From: Thermoleophilaceae bacterium
GTDB lineage: Bacteria; Actinomycetota; Thermoleophilia; Solirubrobacterales; JACPNS01
NCBI GenBank assembly: GCA_016463365.1
Contig: JAEMRJ010000099.1
Coordinates: forward strand, 1 to 8,605
Length of the DNA: 8,605 nucleotides
Direction of reading: 5' to 3'
Position 1 is the first letter of the stretch. The number at the start of each line of letters is the position of its first letter. Shown in pieces: positions 1 through 5,599 of the stretch. Position numbers and translations under genes: made by a program. The notes beneath the pieces are model-generated. The model saw nothing but the letters and a program-made list of their open reading frames with translations. It searched no databases and was not told the origin of the DNA.

Positions 1-208
1 CGCCGGCGAGGTTCATGCCCTCGTCGGTCAGTTCCTGGATGCGGCGCAGCGTCTCGACGTTCTCGTCGCTGTAGAGCCGCGTGCCCTTCGGGGTGCGTGT
101 GGGCTGGATCAGGCGGCGCTGCTCGTAGATGCGCAGCGTCTGCGGGTGCACGCCGGCAAGTGACGCAGCAACGGAGATCATGTAGAGCCCCTGCTTCTGC
201 TCGCCCAT
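1..208 (-). CDS. hspR: HspR, MerR-family heat-shock repressor (partial, N-terminal 69 residues)
   Basis: HspR is the DNA-binding repressor of the dnaK operon in Actinobacteria; it binds HAIR inverted repeats, and DnaK serves as co-repressor in Streptomyces. Translation of the minus strand from the ATG at 208 gives 69 residues before the window ends. It shows the MerR winged-helix pattern: YMISVAASLAGVHPQTLRIY at about 9-28 (helix-turn-helix), then the basic wing around RTPKGTRLYS at 38-47, then TLRRIQELTDEGMNLAG at 53-69. The phrases ISVAA, HPQTLR and GMNLAG are typical of HspR rather than other MerR proteins. The start lies 7 bases after the dnaJ stop, with a purine-rich AGGGG overlapping that stop, so it is the last visible gene of the operon and probably co-translated. 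The C-terminal part is outside the window, so its length and integrity cannot be judged. Confidence 0.93.
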   Translation of the reverse strand, partial: MGEQKQGLYMISVAASLAGVHPQTLRIYEQRRLIQPTRTPKGTRLYSDENVETLRRIQELTDEGMNLAG

Positions 209-215
209 CGCGCCC

Positions 216-1322
216 CTACTTCCTGGCGCGCGCGAGCAGCTCCTCGCGCGGGTTGTCAGTGATCACGGTGGCGAGGTCTTCGACCGCGTCCCGCTGTTCT
301 TTTGAAAGCTCGTCGATGCTCGGGATCTCGACTTCGATCCGGTAGCGCAGGTCGCCGGCGCCGCTGCCTTTGGCGTGGGCCGGGCCTTCGCCCTTCAGTC
401 GGATCACGGTGCCGGGTCTGGTGCCCGCAGGCACCTTGATCTGCTTGATCCCGGAGAGCGTCGGGACCTCGATGGTCGCGCCGCGGATCGCCTCGGTCAC
501 GGTCACAGGAATCTTCACCTCAAGGTGATCGCCCTTGCGCGCGAAGACCGGTGAGTCGCTGACGTTGACCTTCACGAAGAGGTCGCCGGGAGCGCCGCCG
601 TTCTCGCCGCCCTCGCCTTTGCCGGCAACGCGGATGCGCGCTCCGTCGCGGACGCCTGCGGGGATCTTCACGCGGTACTTCCTGGCCTTGATGACGCTGC
701 CCTGACCACTGCAGGTCTTGCACGGCTTCTCGACGATCTGGCCCTTGCCCGAGCACTGCGAGCACGGCTGGCTCATCGAGAACATCCCCTGACCGACCGA
801 CTCCACGCCAGCGCCCTGGCAACGCGGGCAGGTCTTCGGGCTGGTGCCCGGAGCGGCTCCGTCGCCGCGGCAGGTCTCGCAGGTCTCGCGGCGCGGGACC
901 GACACTGAGACTTCTGTGCCGTTGATCGACTGGTCGAATCCGATTGCGACGTTGGCCTCCAGGTCGCGGCCGCGCTCGACGCGCTGGCGCCCGCCGCCGC
1001 GACCGCCGAACATGCCGGTCACGCCGCCGAAGATGTCGCCGATGTTGTCGAACTTGACGCCGCCACCGCCGAACGGATTGGCGCCGCCACCGCCGGTGAA
1101 GGGGATGTTGAAGCCGCCGCGATCGAACTCCTTGCGCTTCTTCGCATCGCCGACGATGTCATAGGCCTCCTGGACCTCTTTGAACTTCTCTTCGGCTTTG
1201 GTGTTTCCGGCGTTCTGGTCCGGGTGCCACTTGCGCGCGAGCGTGCGGTACGCCTTCTTGATCTCGCCTTCGCTGGCGTTCTTTGCAACGCCGAGCACCT
1301 TGTATGGATCAGTCACCGGCAT
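216..1322 (-). CDS. dnaJ: DnaJ, Hsp40 co-chaperone (class A)
   Basis: DnaJ delivers unfolded clients to DnaK in the cytoplasm and stimulates its ATPase. The 368-residue product has every class A part in order. The J-domain covers about 5-70 with HPD at 33-35. A Gly/Phe-rich linker runs from about 69 to 112. The zinc-binding domain has four CxxCxGxG repeats (Cys 148/151, 165/168, 187/190, 201/204). The substrate-binding beta domains cover about 212-335 and end in a short charged tail. All zinc cysteines and the HPD triad are intact and the length is close to the family norm (E. coli 376). The ATG at 1322 is 9 bases after the grpE stop, with AAGG just upstream. Actinobacteria often carry a second dnaJ elsewhere; this is the operon copy. 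No defect is seen. Confidence 0.97.
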   Translation of the reverse strand: MPVTDPYKVLGVAKNASEGEIKKAYRTLARKWHPDQNAGNTKAEEKFKEVQEAYDIVGDAKKRKEFDRGGFNIPFTGGGGANPFGGGGVKFDNIGDIFGGVTGMFGGRGGGRQRVERGRDLEANVAIGFDQSINGTEVSVSVPRRETCETCRGDGAAPGTSPKTCPRCQGAGVESVGQGMFSMSQPCSQCSGKGQIVEKPCKTCSGQGSVIKARKYRVKIPAGVRDGARIRVAGKGEGGENGGAPGDLFVKVNVSDSPVFARKGDHLEVKIPVTVTEAIRGATIEVPTLSGIKQIKVPAGTRPGTVIRLKGEGPAHAKGSGAGDLRYRIEVEIPSIDELSKEQRDAVEDLATVITDNPREELLARARK

Positions 1323-1331
1323 GCGCGCGCC

Positions 1332-1982
1332 TTAAGCGGCCACCACGACGCTGGCCGGACGGACCACGACTTCGCCGAGCAGAAAGCCCTTCTGCACGAC
1401 CTCGACGATCGTGCCCGCGGGCTGCGCGTCTGTGGCCGGAGCCTGCGAGATCGCCTGGTGGAAGTTCGGGTCGAACTGCTCGCCGGTCGGGTCCTGCTGA
1501 GAAAGGCCCAGCCGGTCGAGCACTGAGTGGAGGTCCGCGTGGACCAGCCGTACGCCTTCAGCAAATGCGTCGCCGTCGGTCGTGCCGCCGGCTGCGGCAA
1601 CTGCGCGGTCGAGGTTGTCGACCACCGGCAGCAGCTCGCGGATCACGCCGGCCACTGCAATGCCACGAGTCTCCGCGACGCGCTTGTCGGCGCGTTTGCG
1701 GTAGTTCTCGAAGTCGGCCTTTGCGCGCAGGGCGAGGTCTTTGTACTCGTCGCGCTCGGTGACTGCCTGTGCGAGTTCATCGAGCTCTTCCTCGATCACT
1801 TCGGCTTCGGCCAGCGGGGCACCATCGGACTCCGAAGAGCCCGATGGTGCTGATCCCTGTGATCCAGCGGTCTCGGCTTCCGCTGGATCAGATGTGGTGC
1901 GGCCAAGAGGGGTCCCGCTTCCTGCGGGAACTTCCCCAGAGCCGTCGGTTCCGTTTTCGATTATGTCATTTGAGTCGGTCAT
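1332..1982 (-). CDS. grpE: GrpE, nucleotide exchange factor of DnaK
   Basis: GrpE releases ADP from DnaK and so resets the Hsp70 cycle; it works as a cytoplasmic dimer. The product is 216 residues. Residues 1 to about 57 are a Ser/Gly/Ala/Glu/Asp-rich, probably disordered tail. About 58-108 form the long dimerising helix (EEELDELAQAVTERDEYKDL, then ADFENYRKRADKR). About 109-160 form the helical bundle (RELLPVVDNLDRAV), and the C-terminal beta domain carries FDPNFHQAI at 170-178 and VQKGFLLGEVVVRPASVVV at 196-214, the GrpE signature. That signature normally reads GY.LGDRVLRPA; here it is GFLLGEVVVRPA, a mild divergence. The ATG at 1982 lies 50 bases after the dnaK stop, with AAGG upstream. The DNA of the disordered tail contains three perfect inverted repeats, listed separately. 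Confidence 0.96.
   Translation of the reverse strand: MTDSNDIIENGTDGSGEVPAGSGTPLGRTTSDPAEAETAGSQGSAPSGSSESDGAPLAEAEVIEEELDELAQAVTERDEYKDLALRAKADFENYRKRADKRVAETRGIAVAGVIRELLPVVDNLDRAVAAAGGTTDGDAFAEGVRLVHADLHSVLDRLGLSQQDPTGEQFDPNFHQAISQAPATDAQPAGTIVEVVQKGFLLGEVVVRPASVVVAA
1819..1850. repeat. Perfect 10-bp inverted repeat inside grpE (repeat 1)
   Basis: GCACCATCGG at 1819-1828 is matched exactly by CCGATGGTGC at 1841-1850 with a 12-base loop. In grpE mRNA this would form a hairpin over codons 45-55, encoding APSG and SDGA in the two arms. It is the last of three such hairpins met by the ribosome. Its effect is unknown. Confidence 0.8.
1860..1890. repeat. Perfect 11-bp inverted repeat inside grpE (repeat 2)
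   Basis: TGATCCAGCGG at 1860-1870 is matched exactly by CCGCTGGATCA at 1880-1890 with a 9-base loop. It spans grpE codons 31-42 (SDPAE to AGSQ). This is the strongest of the three stems. The hexamer TGATCC of its left arm recurs just outside at 1851-1856. Confidence 0.85.
1913..1929. repeat. Short perfect inverted repeat inside grpE (repeat 3)
   Basis: TCCCGC at 1913-1918 pairs with GCGGGA at 1924-1929 around a 5-base loop, over grpE codons 18-23, about 50 bases after the start codon. Flanking GGGG (1909-1912) and CCCC (1934-1937) could lengthen the stem with an internal loop. It is the shortest stem and is the most likely of the three to be chance. Confidence 0.55.
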
Positions 1983-2032
1983 AAGTGGCCTTGGTTACTT
2001 GACGGGACAAAAGCGCCGGAATTTGCGCATAT

Positions 2033-3934
2033 TTACTTGCCCTCGTCAACGACCTCCGCGTCGACAATTTCTTCTTCTGCCTCGCTGTCGGACTCGCTGC
2101 CGTTGGCCGACGCGCCGTTCTCGGAAGCTTCACGCTCTTCGGAGGCTGCCTTGTAGAGCTCTTCGGCGGCGTTGTTCATCGTCTCGGCAAGCGCTTCTGT
2201 CTTTGCCTTGATCTCGGCGACGTCTTCGCCCCGCGTGGCTTCGCGGATCTCCTTGACGCCGGCCTCGAGGTCTTCCTTGACGGAGTCGCCGAGCTTGTCG
2301 CCGTTGTCCTTGATCTGCTTTTCGACCTGGTAGGCGAGGTTTTCGCCGTCGTTACGCGCTTCGGCGAGATCCTTGGCCGCAGCGTCCTCGTCTGCGTGAG
2401 CAGCCGCGTCGGCGACCATCTTGCTGATCTCTTCGTCAGACAGACCGGAGCCGGACTTGATCTCGATCTTCTGCTCGGTGCCGGTGCCAAGGTCCTTGGC
2501 GGTGACGTTGAGGATTCCGTTGGCGTCGATGTCGAACGCGACCTCAATCTGCGGGATGCCGCGGGGCGCCGGCGGGATCCCGGTCAGCTGGAACTTGCCC
2601 AGTGACTTGTTGCCGGACGCCATCTCGCGCTCGCCCTGAAGGACGTGGATCTCGACGCTCGGCTGGTTGTCGTCCGCCGTCGAGAAGACCTCGGACTTGC
2701 GGGTCGGGATGGTCGTGTTGCGCTCGATCAGCTTGGTCATCACGCCGCCCTTGGTCTCGATGCCCATCGTCAGCGGTGTGACGTCGAGCAGCAGGACGTC
2801 CTTGACGTCTCCGGCGAGCACGCCGGCCTGGATCGCGGCGCCGACTGCGACGACCTCATCGGGGTTGACGCCCTGGTGGGGCTCCTTGCCGGTGAGTTCC
2901 TTGACCTTGTCGCGCACGGCCGGCATGCGGGTCATGCCGCCGACCAGTACGACGTGGTCGATCTTTGCGTCGCCCGCGTCTTCGAGTGCCTGGCGGACCG
3001 GGCCGACCGTCCGGTCGATCAGGTCGCCGGTGAGCTCGGCCATCTTGGAGCGGGTGAGGCGCACGTCAAGGTGCTTGGGGCCGGCGGCGTCGGCCGTGAT
3101 GAACGGCAGGTTGATCTGTGTCTCCTGAGTGGTGGAGAGTTCGATCTTCGCCTTCTCGGCTGCCTCGTAGAGACGCTGGAGCGCCATCTTGTCGGCGGCG
3201 AGGTCAAGGGCGTTGTCCTTCTTGAACTCTGCGACCAGGTAGTCGACGATCGCCTTGTCGAAGTTGTCGCCGCCCAGGTGGTTGTCACCAGCGGTCGACT
3301 TGACCTCGAAGACGCCGTCGGCGATCTCGAGGACTGAGACGTCGAACGTTCCGCCACCGAGGTCGAACACCAGAATCGTCTGGTCCTCTTCCTTGTCGAG
3401 TCCGTAGGCGAGTGCGGCCGCGGTCGGCTCGTTGATGATGCGCTTGACTTCGAGGCCGGCGATCCTGCCGGCGTCCTTGGTCGCCTGGCGCTGGTCGTCG
3501 TTGAAGTAGGCGGGGACGGTGATCACCGCGCTGTCGACGGACTCGCCGAGGTAGGCCTCGGCGTCGGTCTTGAGCTTCTGCAGCAGCATCGCCGAAATCT
3601 CCGGCGGGGTGAGCTGCTTGTCACCGATGTCGATGCGGACGTCACCGTTGTCGCCGCGCACGACTTCGTACGGGACCATCGACTCTTCTTCTTTGACTTC
3701 GGCCTCCTTGCGGCCCATGAAGCGCTTGATCGAGAAGATCGTGTTCTCGGGGTTGGTCACGGCCTGGCGCTTGGCCAGCGTGCCGACGAGGCGTTCGCCG
3801 CTCGAGGCGAATGCGACCACAGACGGAGTGGTGCGGCCGCCTTCCGCGTTTTCGATGACCGTCGGCTCTCCACCCTCAAGCACGGCCATGGCCGAGTTGG
3901 TGGTTCCGAGGTCGATTCCGATTGTCTTAGCCAT
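2033..3934 (-). CDS. dnaK: DnaK, Hsp70 chaperone
   Basis: DnaK is the ATP-driven Hsp70 that binds exposed hydrophobic segments of client proteins; with HspR it is also expected to sense free chaperone and repress its own operon. The 633-residue product has all Hsp70 signatures: IDLGTTNS at 7-14, [11 protein letters not shown] at 190-200, [13 protein letters not shown] at 328-340, and the interdomain linker [10 protein letters not shown] at 379-388. Catalytic Lys70 and phosphate-binding Thr11 and Thr196 are present. The substrate domain follows at about 389-505, then the helical lid and an acidic tail ending [12 protein letters not shown]. Residues 75-112 contain about 22 residues more than Bacillus DnaK, as in E. 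coli. The ATG at 3934 has GGGAG 12 bases upstream. It is the first gene of the operon, with an 86-base leader gap behind the repair gene. Confidence 0.98.
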   Translation of the reverse strand: MAKTIGIDLGTTNSAMAVLEGGEPTVIENAEGGRTTPSVVAFASSGERLVGTLAKRQAVTNPENTIFSIKRFMGRKEAEVKEEESMVPYEVVRGDNGDVRIDIGDKQLTPPEISAMLLQKLKTDAEAYLGESVDSAVITVPAYFNDDQRQATKDAGRIAGLEVKRIINEPTAAALAYGLDKEEDQTILVFDLGGGTFDVSVLEIADGVFEVKSTAGDNHLGGDNFDKAIVDYLVAEFKKDNALDLAADKMALQRLYEAAEKAKIELSTTQETQINLPFITADAAGPKHLDVRLTRSKMAELTGDLIDRTVGPVRQALEDAGDAKIDHVVLVGGMTRMPAVRDKVKELTGKEPHQGVNPDEVVAVGAAIQAGVLAGDVKDVLLLDVTPLTMGIETKGGVMTKLIERNTTIPTRKSEVFSTADDNQPSVEIHVLQGEREMASGNKSLGKFQLTGIPPAPRGIPQIEVAFDIDANGILNVTAKDLGTGTEQKIEIKSGSGLSDEEISKMVADAAAHADEDAAAKDLAEARNDGENLAYQVEKQIKDNGDKLGDSVKEDLEAGVKEIREATRGEDVAEIKAKTEALAETMNNAAEELYKAASEEREASENGASANGSESDSEAEEEIVDAEVVDEGK

Positions 3935-4020
3935 AGTGCTGTACTGCTCCCAGGGGTGGGGGATTTACAAGTAGTTGAGAGTATTGTAGGCGATCGCTGT
4001 AGAAAATCTAAGTGTGGGTG
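3935..4020 (-). promoter_or_regulatory. dnaK promoter and leader region
   Basis: This 86-base gap between the repair-gene stop and dnaK is visibly richer in A/T than its surroundings. Read on the minus strand, TACAAT (3988 down to 3983) matches the -10 consensus at five of six positions and would give a leader of about 40 bases. TATAAC (4025 down to 4020), overlapping the upstream stop codon, is a second candidate. Neither has a convincing -35 box at normal spacing. The Shine-Dalgarno-like GGGAG lies 12 bases before the dnaK ATG. No CIRCE element is present, consistent with HspR rather than HrcA control. The exact transcription start is not determinable here. Confidence 0.5.
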
Positions 4021-4755
4021 TTATAGATCTGTGAAGTTGACTCCGATCTTGGGGCAGATCGACTCAAGCGGGCACGCCGGACACTCCGGCGCCCGCTTGT
4101 GGCAGGTGTTCCTGCCGTGCCGGATCAGGTTGACGTGTTCCTCGTGAGCGAGCTCCGGCGGGGTCCAGGCGGCGATCGCGTCGTGCATCGCTTCAAAGGA
4201 CGCCTTCTCGCGGAAGAGCCCGAGCCGCGTGCCGACGCGCCCGACGTGCGTGTCCACCGGGATGTCCGGCAGGCCGTAGGCAAACAGCAGCACGCAGGCC
4301 GCCGTCTTGCGCGCCACGCCGGGAAGCGTGCAGAGGTACCCGCGCGAGACCGCGAGCGGCGAGTACATCATCCAGTCAAGATCGATTTCGCGCGCGCGCG
4401 TCCAGCGGCCGTCAGGGTCGGCGCCCTCAGGGAGCGGATCGGTCGCCACGCGATCAAGAATCTGCTTCATCCGCTTTGACTTGACGACGCTGATCCCGCC
4501 GGGCGCGATCGCAGCCTCGATCTCCTCGACCGGCGCGGCGCGCACCGCCTCCCAGGTGTCCCAGCGCTCTTCGACCCGGGTGTAGGCGACGTCGCGGTTG
4601 CGGTCGTTGGTGTTCTGACTGAGCAGGGTGAGCACCAGTTCTCCGACCGGATCGTGGTGGGGCTTGGGTACCGGGATCCCGTAGTGGGCGCGCAGGCGAC
4701 GCCGGATCGCGGCGAGACGACGCTTGTCCGGGAGCTCGATCGGCGCGGGTGCCAT
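4021..4755 (-). CDS. Endonuclease III-like DNA glycosylase/AP lyase (HhH-GPD, 4Fe-4S)
   Basis: Proteins of this family excise oxidised pyrimidines and cut at the abasic site in base-excision repair. The 244-residue product has LLSQNTNDRN at 44-53 (LSQ.T.D in the family), then the helix-hairpin-helix LCTLPGVARKTAACVLLF at 141-158 with the catalytic lysine at 150, then PVDTHVGRVGTRLGL at 166-180 with the catalytic aspartate at 168. An iron-sulphur loop follows, with cysteines at 218, 225, 228 and 234 in the exact C-x6-C-x2-C-x5-C spacing. Compared with E. coli Nth there are about 23 extra residues between KSKRMKQIL and the hairpin (about 100-140), so it is a divergent Nth-like subfamily and I give no symbol. 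The ATG at 4755 has GGAGG 13 bases upstream. The gene is divergent from the hydrolase and lies just ahead of dnaK; read-through into dnaK is possible. Confidence 0.88.
   Translation of the reverse strand: MAPAPIELPDKRRLAAIRRRLRAHYGIPVPKPHHDPVGELVLTLLSQNTNDRNRDVAYTRVEERWDTWEAVRAAPVEEIEAAIAPGGISVVKSKRMKQILDRVATDPLPEGADPDGRWTRAREIDLDWMMYSPLAVSRGYLCTLPGVARKTAACVLLFAYGLPDIPVDTHVGRVGTRLGLFREKASFEAMHDAIAAWTPPELAHEEHVNLIRHGRNTCHKRAPECPACPLESICPKIGVNFTDL
4048..4068. promoter_or_regulatory. Candidate HAIR operator (HspR binding site) upstream of dnaK
   Basis: The HspR operator consensus is CTTGAGT, seven bases, ACTCAAG. Here CTTGGGG at 4048-4054 and ACTCAAG at 4062-4068 are separated by exactly seven bases. 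One arm is perfect and the other matches five of seven, 12 of 14 in all. On the dnaK strand it reads CTTGAGT, seven bases, CCCCAAG. It lies 114-134 bases before the dnaK ATG, inside the last codons of the upstream repair gene. With the TATAAC candidate -10 it would sit at or just upstream of the -35 region, a position suited to repression. Finding hspR in the same operon makes the match more credible. The match was made by eye. Confidence 0.65.
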
Positions 4756-4764
4756 CGCGCAAAA

Positions 4765-4774
4765 CTATCCTCCG
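4765..4774 (+). promoter_or_regulatory. Possible -10 box for a leaderless hydrolase transcript
   Basis: CTATCCTCCG lies in the 24-base divergent gap. TATCCT (4766-4771) fits the loose TAnnnT -10 pattern and would start transcription at about 4778-4780, which is the hydrolase ATG; no Shine-Dalgarno sequence precedes that ATG. The same ten bases recur at 8005-8014 upstream of ino1. On the other strand the CCTCC core reads GGAGG and can act as the ribosome-binding site of the repair gene, so conservation may have that cause instead. No -35 box is evident. Confidence 0.3.
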
Positions 4775-4779
4775 GTGCC

Positions 4780-5595
4780 ATGGAGCACCAGGAAAAGATC
4801 GCCGGGCTGGAAGTCTTCTGGCGTTCGGTCGATCCCACGACGGACGTCCCGACGCTCTACGTGCACGGAGTGCCGACCAACTCGGACGAGTGGGCGCCCT
4901 TCCTTGAGAAGACCGGAGGCGTCGCGCTGGACCTCCCGGGATTCGGCCGCAGCGAAAAACCGATGCACTTCGACGGATCGATCGGTTCCTACAACGCACT
5001 GCTCCAGGCCTTCATCGCGCAGCTCGGCTGGGACCGCTTCAACGTCGTCGTCGAGGACTGGGGCGGCCTCGCACTGGTTACAGCGCAGGAACTCCATGAA
5101 CGGGTCAACCGCGTCGTGATCATCAACGCTGTTCCGCTGCTGCCGGGCTACAAGTGGCACCGTCTCGCGCGGGTCTGGCGCACGCCGTTCCTCGGCGAGC
5201 TCGCGATGGGCCTCACGACCAGGACGATCGCCGAATTTCTCAGCCGCGAAGCCCGGCCAGACCGCAAGCCGCTGCCTGAGGCGATGATCGAGTCGGTCTG
5301 GGAGCATCTGGACCACGGCACCCAGCGCGCGATCCTCAAGCTCTATCGCTCGGCGCCGCCGAAGGTCCTCGCAGCGGCCGGCGAGCGCTTCAGCCAACTG
5401 ACTGCGCCGACGCTGGTGATCTGGGGCGAGCAGGATCCCTACATACCGACCAGGTTCGGTGCGCTCTACTCGGAGACGATTCCGAACGCGCGCCTTGAGC
5501 TGCTCCCGGACGCCGGCCACTGGCCGTGGCTTGACCGGCCGGACGTGATCGACATGACGGCGAGTTTCCTCGCCGGCGTCGAATCAGACTCGTAG
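4780..5595 (+). CDS. Alpha/beta hydrolase with Asp nucleophile (haloalkane dehalogenase/epoxide hydrolase type)
   Basis: The 271-residue product has the alpha/beta-hydrolase landmarks: HGVPTNSDEW at 29-38 (oxyanion-hole HGxP), LDLPGFGRSEKP at 50-61, the nucleophile elbow VEDWGG at 91-96 with Asp93, LVIWGEQDP at 212-220 with the probable acid Asp219, and GHWPW at 246-250 with His247. An Asp nucleophile followed by Trp is the pattern of haloalkane dehalogenases and epoxide hydrolases, not of serine esterases. The residue after HG is Val, not the Asn of DhaA/LinB-type dehalogenases, so halide binding is unproven and the substrate is unknown. There is no signal peptide. I chose the ATG at 4780 because an in-frame upstream start (4654) would run 42 residues into the divergent repair gene with a poor, non-family sequence. 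The next gene starts 4 bases after the stop, so it probably heads the lipid-related operon. Confidence 0.85.
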   Translation: MEHQEKIAGLEVFWRSVDPTTDVPTLYVHGVPTNSDEWAPFLEKTGGVALDLPGFGRSEKPMHFDGSIGSYNALLQAFIAQLGWDRFNVVVEDWGGLALVTAQELHERVNRVVIINAVPLLPGYKWHRLARVWRTPFLGELAMGLTTRTIAEFLSREARPDRKPLPEAMIESVWEHLDHGTQRAILKLYRSAPPKVLAAAGERFSQLTAPTLVIWGEQDPYIPTRFGALYSETIPNARLELLPDAGHWPWLDRPDVIDMTASFLAGVESDS

Positions 5596-5599
5596 CCCG

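Noticed and set aside
1983..2032. Terminator or processing hairpin between dnaK and grpE
   Set aside because: Only a 4-bp GCGC self-complementary pair is found and there is no T run, so I do not call a structure.
2645..3337. Long open frame (230 codons) on the plus strand opposite dnaK
   Set aside because: It is antisense to a certain dnaK, has a composition typical of high-G+C shadow frames, and shows no recognisable motif.
3990..3997. Palindrome GCGATCGC in the dnaK promoter gap
   Set aside because: CGATCG-type words are common in this G+C-rich window, and eight bases alone do not support an operator.
3935..4020. CIRCE element for HrcA control of dnaK
   Set aside because: No TTAGCACTC/GAGTGCTAA-like repeat is present; the operon encodes HspR instead.
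4654..4779. Upstream in-frame start for the hydrolase (42 extra residues)
   Set aside because: It lies inside the start region of the divergent repair gene and encodes sequence unrelated to the hydrolase fold, which begins normally after the ATG at 4780.
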